Source: Papaver somniferum
Taxonomy: Eukaryota; Streptophyta; Magnoliopsida; Ranunculales; Papaveraceae
NCBI RefSeq assembly: GCF_003573695.1
Contig: NC_039359.1
Span: forward strand, 141,443,112-141,507,111
Length of the DNA: 64,000 bases
Direction: 5' to 3'
The position numbers were made by a program, and so were the translations under genes. This document shows, in pieces, positions 35,076 through 46,044 of this stretch. Below the pieces are notes generated by a model that was given only the letters and a program-made list of their open reading frames with translations, was not told the origin of the DNA and ran no database searches. Each line of letters begins with the position of its first letter. Position 1 is the first letter of the stretch.

Positions 35076-36437
35076 GAATGCAAAGGAGCTGAAAGTCGGG
35101 CTGACGACTTTAAACCAAGCGCTAAGTGGGAGGCAACCCACCGATTTTGTATCTTTATCTTTTTAAGCATTTTATCTTTATTTTTGCATATCATTTGCGG
35201 AATTTCCCACCTTGAACTTTACTTTAAATGACTAAATTTTACATTGAGGACAATGTAAAGTTTAAGTGTGGGGGAGCATTAATAGAAAAATACAAACAAG
35301 AAAAAAATTGATTTATAAACTCCGAAATCTAGAAACTTGTGCCGTTAGGATGACACTACCAATATAAGTGGATGGAACCATCTTGATTGCAGGAGTTGAG
35401 GAACCCATTAACTAAAAGGACGGACAAATCTCATGTGCTAGAAATAATATGATAGTTGTTACCATATCTCGGAATGTCACCATATCACCTTCTTTTTTTA
35501 TTTTTGCAGTCTTTTTGTTTCTCTAAGTGATTTGGTGGGTCACTAACATCGAATTGTTATTACTGCTAAGATGAAATAGAGTAATTGAGTTACTAAAAAA
35601 AAAACCCAGACCAATTAGACCAACCGGAGTGTATATTCAAAAAAAAATAAAAAAATATTGACACTTTGATGCAATATGTGTGTTCTTCATGTCTCCGTCG
35701 CCTAAGCAAGCGTGGAACGCAGGATCCATGGGAATTACTATGTAATTTACTGACAAGAAGCATGCGCTTGGATCCAAAAGATCTAATCATGTTGTAATTT
35801 CAAAAAAAGAAAGTGAAAAAAGAAAAAGAAAATAATTTATCATTGTTCAATTAATAAATGAACTGCTGGTTCCCTTGTATATGCCAGTTGAGTTGATCTA
35901 GAATTAAGATTGTCGACTGTTGGTTCCCTTGTATATGCCAGCTGAGTTGATATTAGAATTCATACCAGTATCTCAATCCATTAGGTCATAGGTTCATCTT
36001 GGCGGTGACCTTCAGACAGATATGGGAAACACCGATCACTTTTCAACATTCGCAAACATCTATATCTATATCCATCTTCTTAAGTTATTCATCTATGATT
36101 GTGGTTAGTTAGATTCCGAGTATTTTGGTTTGTTTAACTTTATGATTAGAGCTTTATTTACTTATATATGAATTGGATTTGAATCAAGGTACCTCCTCAT
36201 GTAGTCATTTTGGGTTCTTTCATAGACTCTTCACAGGTAGTTGGAATTTGGAGTAAAATGTTTTGTAGGTACACCTCTTGTAAACCTTCACGAGACTAAA
36301 ACTCGTCCACTAGGGAAACCTAGAGGTTTAAAGTCTTGTTATTTATGCTAAGAGTAACCGTAGCCTCGACGACACGGAGTTGTATGTATGTTTTAGAATT
36401 ATTTTGTTTGATCTGCTCGAGGACTAGCAAAGTCTAA
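35076..36437 (+). other. Non-coding tail of A
   Basis: No gene. It contains the Athila-typical phrase cattgaggacaatg followed by tttaagtgtgggggag (35243-35276), a possible internal polypurine tract. A near-perfect direct repeat around tggttcccttgtatatgcca (about 35870-35950) contains ctgagttgat-like words. Near 36150-36410 are tail sequences shared with related elements. Confidence 0.6.
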
Positions 36438-36451
36438 GTATGGGGGGATTT
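36438..36451 (+). promoter_or_regulatory. Polypurine tract of A
   Basis: aagtatggggggatt immediately before the 3' LTR that starts at 36452, preceded by ctgctcgaggactagcaaag, as in other Athila elements. Confidence 0.8.
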
Positions 36452-37512
36452 GATAGGTGTCTAAAAGACCTTGATATTTATCTATTGTTTATGCTTTCTT
36501 TACTATGTTTTCTTGTAAATTATGTATCTTATGTTTGCTTTTGAGTGTTTAGGAACTTTGGAGTCATTTGGAACAAAAGAAGAAGAAACGTCGCTTAAAA
36601 GGCAAAAATGTGCAATTGGTGTTTGAGGCGAAATTATTTCTCATCATTTGTTTTTATTTCTTCATCTCTGTCTGAAAAGCATGTCGGCTTTAGTGATGCA
36701 ATTTCTGTCTGAAAAGCATGACAGCTTTAGTGATGAATAGATATTGAAGAGAAGAAATGGATTTTAGAAGTAAGAGACGGCTATTGTTGGTGGAAGAATT
36801 CAAGGGAAGAAAAAGCGCCAAAATAGATTGCATTCGTGCATGCGGCTGAAGCTCATTGGAGGCCAATGACATTGTCAGCGAAGCTGGAGAAAAAATAGAA
36901 TTTAATTCTCTTTGTTGCGGTCAGGAAAATACAAGGACATGGACTTGAAATGAAGCTTGTGTGCTGGCAATATGAACCATGGTTGTTGAACGTCTGAGAC
37001 AGCCTAAAGTTTTTGACATAGGCTTAACAGCTCGGCAGTTACAAGCCTGGAAACCTGCTGAAATAAAAAGAGTTTCAGAAGCCCACTGTATTTTTTAGTG
37101 GAGTTCACCTCAAGGGCAGAACACATGTGCACTCAAGATGGGAGAAAAATTAGGTCTCAAAACCAAAGTCGAGCAAGTTAATTTCTTTCAGTCACCAATG
37201 AACAAAAAAAGAAGGAGATCTGGTTTTGTTTCTGTAGCCTTCAACCTAGCCATGGAAGAATTCAAGTGCCAAGAAGCTTATCTGAAGATGAGAAAAGGAA
37301 GGAAGATGGAGTAAAGTTGTTGGTGTGTTGGATCAGAAACAGGGAAGAACTGAAGCTGTTGTTGCCCTTATTTGTGTGGATGATTAAAGTGGGTTTGGAG
37401 AGAAATTCAACAGCAACAAGAATAAGAAGATGATGCTGAGCTTTGGTATCTTTGAGGCTCGAGTTTGGAGCTTAAATGGGTTCGATTTGGGCCAGAATCA
37501 CATGGAAGAAAT

Positions 37513-37553
37513 AACGATTTTTTGGGGACCATGGCTTTTTTGGGGGGACCATG
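37513..37553 (+). repeat. Left terminal inverted repeat of the MULE
   Basis: Reads aacgattttttggggaccat then ggcttttttggggggaccat. The right end, reversed, reads aacgattttttaggggccat then gatttttttgggggaccat. The two match at most positions and each contains an internal tandem of (ttttttgggg...accatgg). Confidence 0.85.
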
Positions 37554-37849
37554 GTTTTATTTTGGGTAAAGACATTAGAAGTAATTCTAGGTCACCCCAT
37601 ATCTAGTTATTTATTTAATACCTAATCTACCCTCTTAATTAATTTAGGTTATGATTAGTGAAATGATTTAGTTAAAAACAATTAGTGAGATTAAATTAAA
37701 AGATGAGTTTATTATTAGTTAAGTAGAATTATTGTGAGAGTAGAGTTAGAGAAGATGAAGGAGAAAAACATGGAAAATAAAAAAAAAATTCCAATTCACC
37801 CCCTTTGAGTATTCAAGTGATGAAAACTCATCCGGTCTTCATCTCCATC

Positions 37850-38000
37850 CTCTCCTAGAATATTTTTTAATCTTCAAAATGATCCGGATTTGGCTTATTT
37901 CTTAGATGGTGATTGTATTCTTCCCCAAAATGAAACTCAAGATGAAAATGATGGATTTTATCAACCACAACCGGAGGAAGAGTATTTGGGTGAACAAGTA
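37850..38000 (+). pseudogene. Candidate first coding exon of the MULE transposase gene
   Basis: An open stretch encodes NDPDLAYFLDGDCILPQNE and then an acidic segment ending EEEYLGEQ, where a donor-like gtatac follows (about 38001). The next exon would begin at the ATG at 38678, directly after ttcttgtag, in matching phase. If so, the intron 38001-38677 contains hairpin array 1. The upstream start is not clear. Confidence 0.4.
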
Positions 38001-38078
38001 TACTCCAAACTTAGATAATGTATGTTGAATTGGTAAAAAATTCCCCAAAAATGTAAATCTTTGAACTGGATTTTGCAC

Positions 38079-38639
38079 AGTTCGGTTACATTATATGAAG
38101 AACATGTAACCGAACTGTTCTGAAGGTGTAGTTCGGTTGCCTTGTGAGATGAATAAGTAACCGAACTCATTTGAAGATGTAGTTCGGTTACTTTATCCAA
38201 ACACGCAGGTTACCGAACTCCACATTAATGGAAGTTCTGAGATGCAGTGTTATGTTCGGTTGGTTCGCAACTAACCGAACTTTACGTAAAAATAAAGTTT
38301 AACTAAGTGTATACAGTTCGGTTGGTTCGAAAACGGCATGTACCAACTATCTAACCGAACTATGTTTAATAAGTTCGGTTGTTTCGCAAACTTGAACCTA
38401 ACAGCATAACCAATCGAACTTAACAAACAAAAAAAATCTGAAGTTCCAGTGTCTAGTTCGGTTATCTACATAAAATACAAAGTAACTAAACTCTGTTCCT
38501 TTTATTAGTTCGGTTGTTGCGATAAAATTCACATGTTACCGAACTCGGTTCCTTTTATTTGTTCGGTTGCTTTGAAACTTGCTTAACCAACCGAACAATG
38601 AGTTCGGTTTCCCCGATAAAATTATTATGTGACCGAACT
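38079..38639. repeat. Hairpin array 1 of the MULE (about ten units)
   Basis: Successive units of about 38 bp, each agttcggttac ... gtaaccgaact, spaced about 50 bp from start to start: 38079-38116, 38130-38167, 38181-38220, then units near 38253, 38315, 38372, 38455 (decayed), 38507, 38560 and 38601. Arms are 9-12 bp and conserved; loops of 15-30 bp differ from unit to unit. Every unit could fold on itself. The array lies just 5' of the transposase ATG and probably in an intron. Confidence 0.85.
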
Positions 38640-38677
38640 TATTTGTGATTGCATTGATGCTGTTACATTTCTTGTAG

Positions 38678-41538
38678 ATGGAATCACAACCTATACCAAT
38701 GCATGATCAACCTTCTTCGATTGGTATGTTGTTCGAAGATACATCTACTCACTATGCGAATGAGTTGGTATTTGACTTACCTATTGATGCGAAGAATTGG
38801 GCTAGAGAACATTCCAAGAGAGTCAATTGCGTCTTGGTTTTGAATGGAAAAGAAAGCAACACTCGTTTTGAAATGGTTTGTGAGAGAAGTGGAGATCCCG
38901 ATGTTAGTCACAAGAGGAAGGGTTATGAGTATAAAGGAAAGACGACGAGGAAGAACACAACGTGCTCAAAGAAAATCAAATGTCCGTTCAAGCTAGTATT
39001 TAGCAAGAGCAAATTAACGACGAAATGGTTTCTAGCTATGGATAAGGTGGTAGGTCGTCATAACCACCCTCGTCCGGATGATCTTGAAGGGCATGCAATG
39101 GCCGCAAGGCTCACTCCTCGAGAAATGGAAAAAATAGCCGAGTATAGGAAATTGTGTATTCCACCTTCCACAATGCTTCGCTTATAAAATTAAGATAACC
39201 CGGGTAACGTATCATCTTTGTACACCATTTACAATGCAATTGAGACGATTAAAAGGAATGAATGGAAGGATAGAAAAGTAATGCAATAATTATTTTTTTT
39301 GGCTCAAGAGAAAGGCTACGCGGTTCAAAAGAAGGTAGGTCCGGAAGAAGAAATAACTCATCTCTTCATTGCCCATCCGAAGAGTGTTCAATTGGCTCAA
39401 TCATTCCATGAAGTTCTTATAATGGATTGCACTTACAAGAAAAACAAATACGAGATGCCATTGTTGAACATTGTTGGTCGTACGTCGACGAAGTCACCGT
39501 TTATCATTGCTTTTTGTTTTCTAAAGGACGAGCAAGAACCAAGTTACACTTGGGCGCTACAACAAGTGAAGGCGATCTACCGAGATGATGAGATCCCCGG
39601 GGTTATCGTGACGGGCAATGACGTAGCATTGATGAACGCAATAGAAAAAGTCTTCCTATTAGCACATAATATGCTTTGTACATTTCATATATGGTGCAAT
39701 GTGATGAATAGGTGCAAGCCTCAACTTTGTCCACCTAAGAGGAAATGATTAGAAGAGATTAGTAAGCTTCCGGAAGATGAACAAGCAGATGCAAAAGAGG
39801 AATTCGATAAACAATACGCCATAAATCACGCTAAACGGGTTGCCTTCTCCGGGGAATGGGAGGCATTGACTTGGTCTCTCACCGAAGAAGAGTATTATCT
39901 AAATCTTGCCGGATTTAGAGAACATTAGTATAGAACCGAATATCCGGAGGATATAATAACGTATGTGGTGGAGCAATGGTTGGAACCGCACAAAAAGTGC
40001 TTCGTTTATGCTTTTACCAACAACTATAAACACTTTAGGAATCAAGCGACAAGTTTGGTAGAATCGGCTCACCACCGGTTGAAGAAAAATCTCTTTGGAT
40101 GTGTCGATAATTTTGTGGTTGTGTTTAACGCAATGGAGAGTTACTTCAAACGCGATATTGAGAGAATTAAGAGAAGTTCCAAAAAAGCCGCATCATGAAA
40201 TACACAAATGTTTCACATGCTTGCATCAAGAGGTTAATGGTTGAGGTGAATTTGATTGACATATGGGGAACCAAGCCGGACGAGGTGTGTGTTTGCAACA
40301 TGATGAAGTCTATGGGACTCCCTTGTCGCCACATGATAGCTAAGTATGAACATGGCATAATCCCTTTAAGCGATATTGATCCACATTGGCAACAATTAAG
40401 TTTTGTCCCTCCTCCAAAGGGAGATGTCGGTGAAGAGTTTGGTGACAATGAAATGGGAAGAGCGGTTATCGAAATGTACCGGAACATGAACAAACTCGAA
40501 AGGAAAATCTTTTGGGATAACATGCGGCCAATCGTTTTTCCGCATACTTCGGAGAATGTGCAAGAACCGGATAAAGGCAAGGGCAAAGGTAGGCCAAAAA
40601 CCAAAGAAACAAAAAAACAAGTTAGAGAATATGCAAAGGTGTTGTCTAAGAAGGCAAGTGAAATGACCCCTTTTACTAGAGATCCTTGTGGGCATGAGCA
40701 TACCACGGCGAAGTACCAAGAAGATTCGAATAAAAGGGGAAGGAATATTATTCAAAAGGGCGAGTCAAGTGAAAGAAATATGAAGAAAAAAGGACCGATG
40801 TTACGCTCTCAACCCACTCCGTTGGAACCAAGTCAAGTGAAGCAAAAGGGAATTGATGATACACCAGCTCATGTTGATAAAAGGTACTTGGAAGAGTTAC
40901 CTCCTTACATTAGAGATTATGTCATATCCATCAATGATGTCCCTCCGGATGGTAATTTCGGTTTCCACGTTGTCAAGGAACAACTAGGGACTTTCACTCA
41001 AGGTGCCAAACTATATGATGATAATGAAATCACTTATATTCGTCAAAGGATGAAGATGAATCTAAAGGAAAAACCGGAATTTTACAAGAGAATGTTGTCT
41101 GATGGGGATGATAGCCTCAACATGCAATTCCTTAGGTATCAAATCCGTCTCCACGGGGGAAATCCAATCACAAGGGATCATTGGATGGGAATGCCGATAT
41201 GTGGGCACTTAATCGCCGACGCATTCAATTGTGTGGTTCACTATTTCTCAAAAGGTGCTAGTTTCACTTACACTCCCAAAACAACCATATGTGTCGAGCA
41301 ACTTATACGCAGGAGAGTGGTGATTGCGTTGGTTAACAACAACCATTTTGTAGGCCTCCGGTTAGAAGACAATTGTCCATTGCCTCCGATATGCGCATAC
41401 TCTTATTGGAATGGATTTAACCACGACACGATGTTGGTTTGGTGCATTATGTATGAACATAACATGGAGATGTGGAAAGCTTTGGAGGAATCGAACAAAA
41501 TTATACATGGACATGCAGTTTCCCTTGGGGATGATTAG
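38678..41538 (+). pseudogene. MULE transposase with SWIM zinc finger and OTU-like C-terminal domain
   Basis: 38678-39187 is the FAR1/MuDR-type N-terminal DNA-binding region (NTTCSKKIKCPFKLVFSK, then GRHNHPRP). A frame break at about 39187 and a stop near 39290 follow. 39299-39748 is the catalytic core: Asp43 in IMDCTYKKNKYEMPLL, the second position reading TGND (Gly106 where TDR is usual), and LCTFHIWCNV. A TGA at 39748 and a TAG near 39928 interrupt it. 39965-40198 then shifts into 40195-41538. This last frame has a SWIM finger (C32, C34, C44, H46), a basic KGKGKGRPKTK linker, and an OTU-like domain with DGNFGF (252-257) and NNNHF (His383). The OTU catalytic Cys is Phe255 here. It would cut and join element ends; this copy looks inactive. 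Confidence 0.88.
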
Positions 41539-41712
41539 ATGTACCTTTGGCTAGAATATATGTATGCTTTTGAACATCATCATATGAATGAAATATTGTG
41601 TTTTTTGGTATTTGGTCTTATTTTTGTGTTATTAGCTCATATTTTGTTGTTTTGGTGAATAAAAATAGCCGTTTTTTGAGTCAGATCAAGTACAATGTTG
41701 TCTCAAAGCTTG
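41539..41712. other. Short spacer after the transposase gene
   Basis: AT-rich, presumably 3' UTR, no gene. Confidence 0.4.
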
Positions 41713-41980
41713 AGTTCGGTTACCTGGTAAAATTCTGCAGGTAACCGAACAATGTCATTTTTTTGGAACATTAAAGTTCGGTTACGACGTATTTTTTGCA
41801 GGTCACCGAACTGCTCAGTTCGGTGAGCTTACGTTTTTTCCTAGTTAACCGAACCTGACTCTGGATGTTTTGTCATGTTTTCGTTTTTGTTCAACCCATG
41901 AGTTCGGTTACACTGCACATTTGCGATAAAACCGAACGCTGAGTTCGGTTACACTGTAAATTTGCGATCAAACTGAACTA
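41713..41980. repeat. Hairpin array 2 of the MULE (five units)
   Basis: Units with agttcggttac / gtaaccgaac arms near 41713, 41776, 41817, 41901 and 41943. The last two share cactg(c/t)a(c/a)atttgcgat loops. The array lies between the converging ends of the transposase and plant-mobile-domain genes. Confidence 0.8.
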
Positions 41981-42049
41981 CTTGTGTTGAATCCAAAATT
42001 TCAATTTAAGCATGACTGTAACAACAACATAAGACCAAATTATGAAATT

Positions 42050-42215
42050 CATTTAGTAATCCATATAACTAAATGTTGGAAGCAAACATAAGAAAACAAA
42101 CTACCAAATCCGCAAAATAAAAGTCTTCCAAACATAAGGAAACAAACTACCAAATCCGCAATAAAAAAGTCTTCCAAACATAAGAAAACAAACTACTAAT
42201 TGTTGCAATCACTCA
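42050..42215. repeat. Short tandem repeat in the MULE
   Basis: Three copies of a unit close to acataagaaaacaaactacc with aaatccgcaataaaagtcttccaa between them. Presumably inside the 3' UTR of the minus-strand gene. Confidence 0.6.
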
Positions 42216-42272
42216 TTTACCACGACTACTACGAGAAACTTTTCTACTCTTGCGTTTAGGAGCTTTAGGTCG

Positions 42273-45200
42273 TCATTCGTCACTAGGAGTGTCATCTCCA
42301 CTGCTTTGTTGTTGAACCATCCGACTTGAACCTTCCCCTTGTTGGCGACTCCTTTTCAACGGCATGGTCTGGCTTGGATCAACCTGGCTTGTATAGACAA
42401 GGTCGGGATTAAAAACATTAGTTATTTGGTTGTAGAGGTCTGTTTGTTCTCGAGTGTCCATCGTCTCTCCAATCCGGATTTTTTCCATCAATTTCTTCAA
42501 CAATTTAGCACTTGCCTTCACCTTTTCTCATCAAAAACATAAGTCACTATTATTTTTCAATACTTTATAACATTTTGAAAAGAAAAAATAAGAGTAAATA
42601 TCTTACCGCCGAATTCCACAAGATCAAGGCCTCATCACCACACATAGGGGTAGGCTTCATAATCTTCTGAGCTTCTTTCTCCATTGCCGTCGCTTTTGCT
42701 TTATCAGCACGGGCTTGTTGGACACTATTTACTACACGAGGATGAGAAAAATGTTCATACCATTCCATATATCCATCGTCAACGGCATTTGGCTCATCAA
42801 ACGAATCTTGTAACTCTTCGAATGGAACAAGATAATACCCAAAGTTCTTCTAGTGGTCAACTGATGGAGCAGGATCGTATTTGGGGATGAAATTCTTCTC
42901 GCTGTTCTTAGTTCCGGCCTTCTTTACCTTGAAGTTTTCCACTTGTGGGACACTTTGGACACAAGAAAGTTGTCTAAGTACTCTTCGAGGATTATACATT
43001 TTACAACCCCCAGGATGAAACAACGGTCCATTATAACCCGCAAAAGGTGAGAAATCAATAACATTAACATCCTCCTCGTCTTCATCTGATGCAATGCCGT
43101 AAAGATGGAAAACCGCATCTTCCATTGTTAACTTATCTAATGTCTCCCTCAACTCCAACACCTTTTTTTCCTATGAGTTCAAAAATTCATATTTACCAGC
43201 TGTAGGATTCCCATAAGGCCAAGGAGTGCGAGCATTAGACAATTGCAGTTCAGGGAAGTGGTCGTACACCCAAACCTGTGAGAAGAGGAAAAAAATAATA
43301 CATTCGCAATATGATTAGTAACAATACACATTCATTCACTTATATATTCAAACACACAAACGATAATTTAACGGGGTACCTGAACAAGGGTGTATAAGCC
43401 TCCAAAATATAGACTCCTAAGCCTCGAAGCTTTTCTGAGTTCCACTTGAACGAATGAAAGAATCGCAATGCCCCAAGAGTAGTTGTTCACCTCATCCAAG
43501 GAGTCCAATAGCTGGAGGTAATGAGCATTTACCACGTGGCCTGAAGTGTCAGGGAAGAAGATGGTTCCAAGTTGATATAACAAATAAGCAGTCACATGGT
43601 GCTTAGTCTTCTCCTCTGTCATCACCAACTTTCCTTGAGCAACCAAATATTTCGTCCCTGAAAACTCACCAAACAAGGTTTTGAGCTTGATCTTTTTCAA
43701 TTTCTTCTTGTACGTGCGGTCTTCCTCAAACTCATTATACTCATCACCTTCCTTAGGCTCTTTGTTAGCTCGCCTAAACTCACATTGTGCCTTTTTATCG
43801 CTCCATCCTAGACACCTTTCGACTAGTTTTTCAAGAACTTCATAACTCATCGAGGGATCGTAGCCATCTCGAACACTTGTTCCTGTAATTGGTAGGGCTG
43901 TGACTCTAAAACAATCATCCGGAGTTATTTCCATCTCACCAAAAGGTAGATGAAAGGTATCCGTTTCTGGATAAGCCCTCTCGGCAAATGCAGTAACAGT
44001 GACAACATCAAATTTTTGGTGCGCATGTTGTATCCCGCTCCATAGCACAATCAAATACCGCCAGGCGGACCTCATCACACTCATTTTCTATATTCCATAC
44101 CTTGTTCTTTTGACGTTTCAAAACACGAACATCATTTTTATGATCCTAAAAAAACAACATCATATCTTATATACTAATATATATAGAAAAGAACAATAAA
44201 TGTAAAAATATAATAAAATGACTAAGAAATCTAAATCTTGATGGTTAAGATTGAACCATACCTTTGTTGCAAAGATCTTGGCAGCCCATGAGTTTTTGTA
44301 CCCCATCAATACCTCCCCGCCATCTCTTGGAGTACCATATGTGGGATTCTTTGGCGGCAAACACAAATCCTTATGAGGAATGTACGAATATCTAGCACAA
44401 GGATTTTTAGGCGTCTTTCTAGGCCTCTTTACCACTATGTCTGCTTGTTCCTCTTCTTCTTCCTCTTCATCCAAGCCCTCCTCTGATTCATCATCATCCT
44501 TATCTCCATCCTTGTCTCCGCCTTCCTCATCTTTTTCACCCTCATCATCGCCACCCTCATTTCCTCCTCCTTGAGCTAGTTCATCTTCTCCACCTTGATT
44601 ATGTTCTTGACTTCTCATCTCTTCCACGATCTCTTCATTAACTTGTTGGATTACGTTGTCAACATTATCTCTATCGACACCATCTTGGATGACAACACCC
44701 GGTAATGACCCACCTCCATACTTAGTATTTTTGGTTCCACGCTTATCGGCACCTAAGTGTTTTGGGCCTCTAGGCGTGGGAGTTCTCAAATCTTCCGGTA
44801 ATGGTTGGTTAGATTTCTTACCTTTGCCACTAAACAAAAAAACAAAAGAAATAAGGAATAATTCACGAAAAAAAACCAACTCAAAAAAAAAAAAATGTGT
44901 TCCAGGGTAGAGTTCGGTTACTCAATTATTTTTTCGAGAAAACCGAACTCCACATATATATGTAAATAGCCAGATTTCGGTTTGTCAAAGTTTTTTGCGA
45001 ACAAACCGAACATATTGGAACAAGTTCGGTTTTATGGGTACTAAACATATAGGGGAAAAAAGAACAGTTCGGTTACATGGCCAATTTTTTTTTTGTTGTA
45101 ATAAGGGTACAGTTCGGTTACATGGAAGTTTTAAACATTTATGCGAAACAACCGAACAAAGGTGCTAGAGTACGGTAGTGTGGGTACTAGAAATTTTGGG

Positions 45201-45780
45201 AAAAATCAAACAGTTCGGTTACATAGATTTTTTTCCTATTTTTGGTAATATGGCTATAGTTCGGTTACATGGCAGTTCAACAATTTTTTTGCGAAACAAC
45301 CGAACTCACGAGTTCGGTAACCTAGTTTTCAATCCTATAAAACCGAACTGTTCTTCGTGTTCTTCGTTTCATGGAGTTTGGTTAAGAAACTAGGGCAACA
45401 ATAAAAGACGCTCTAACCGAACTAAACACTGTAACTTCAATTTGAACCTTGTTTTGATGATTTCTAATCAATTGAATCGATGAAAATCAAATTAAAAGAA
45501 ATGGGTTTCTCGGGAAATACCTGCGAATAGGTCCCATGGAAGAATCAGGCTTCTTACTGCGTCTATTATACTGGATTATGGATTCACTTGGCTCTTCCAC
45601 TTCTTTATGAATCTCAAAATCACTTGGCTGATTTGCTAGATGTCCTAATGGGGGACCTGTTCCTGGGAGTCTTTTGGTTTTCTTTCGAAGAACTATTCTT
45701 ATAGTCGATTGATTAATCGACGATGAAAATTTTATGAATCGACGATTAATCGATGAAGAATACGTTGAAATGGGGAAGAA
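42273..45780 (-). pseudogene. Plant mobile domain (PMD) gene carried by the MULE, five exons
   Basis: Minus-strand exons: about 45775-45521, 44829-44262, 44146-43380, 43278-42605 and 42537-42273, with phase-matching joins (AG plus T between exons 1 and 2). Exon 2 is very acidic (EEGLDEEEEEEEQADIVVKR). Exon 3 has AYPETDTFHLPFGEMEI, the core of the plant mobile domain, and exon 4 continues with VWVYDHFPELQL, typical of that family. The C-terminus has a coiled-coil stretch (KASAKLLKKLMEKIR) and a Ser-rich tail. PMD proteins (MAIN/MAIL type) are nuclear, and PMD frames are known passengers of MULEs and gypsy elements. A frameshift in exon 3 near 44050, a TAG near 43170 and a TGA... or TAG near 42850 break it, and no ATG is visible at the start of exon 1. 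Confidence 0.8.
44912..45421. repeat. Hairpin array 3 of the MULE (about eight units)
   Basis: Same agttcggtt / aaccgaact units, for example 44912-44948, 45111-45155, 45257-45305, 45312-45349 and 45377-45421, plus half units near 45024, 45066 and 45210. Several share (c)gttacatgg and tttgcgaaacaaccgaac. The array lies within the intron between exons 1 and 2 of the PMD gene (44830-45520). Confidence 0.82.
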
Positions 45781-46003
45781 GAGAAGAACAAGAGGGAGAA
45801 TAGTTTTCTCCTCAAAACTGTTTTTTTTTTCTTTTTTTGGGTTTAGTTTAGGTTTTGAATTAGGTTTAGTTTAGGTTTTGTTTTAGATTAAATTAGAGGC
45901 AGTTATTAAGTTAGGGTTAATTTTAAATAGGGTAAGGGCCAAATTAGTAATCTCATGATTTTAGGACATCCCTTAGAAATGTAGGGTAGGTGGCTTAATA
46001 GGA

Positions 46004-46044
46004 CCATGGTCCCCCAAAAAAATCATGGCCCCTAAAAAATCGTT
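46004..46044 (-). repeat. Right terminal inverted repeat of the MULE
   Basis: Ends ccatggtcccccaaaaaaat then catggcccctaaaaaatcgt t, the mirror of the left end. The adjoining cggaagaaat is the target duplication. Confidence 0.85.

Larger units (their letters stand above)
37513..46044 (+). mobile_element. MULE (Mutator-like) DNA transposon with transposase-OTU and plant-mobile-domain genes
   Basis: 8532 bp. Inverted ends of about 41 bp start aacgattttttggggacc on the left; the right end reads ggcccctaaaaaatcgtt. They are flanked by tggaagaaat (37503-37512) and cggaagaaat (46045-46054): a 9-10 bp duplication as expected for Mutator elements, with one mismatch. The empty site is in the other LTR of A. 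Inside are a plus-strand transposase gene, a convergent minus-strand plant-mobile-domain gene, and three arrays of short hairpins. The transposase has frameshifts, so this copy is probably not autonomous. Confidence 0.92.

Noticed and set aside
44380..44574. Serine-rich plus-strand frame
   Set aside because: It is the mirror of the acidic exon 2 of the PMD gene on the minus strand.
38079..45421. Repeats with regular spacing, superficially CRISPR-like
   Set aside because: The repeats are inverted pairs inside a plant MULE, loops differ in length, and the window is eukaryotic.
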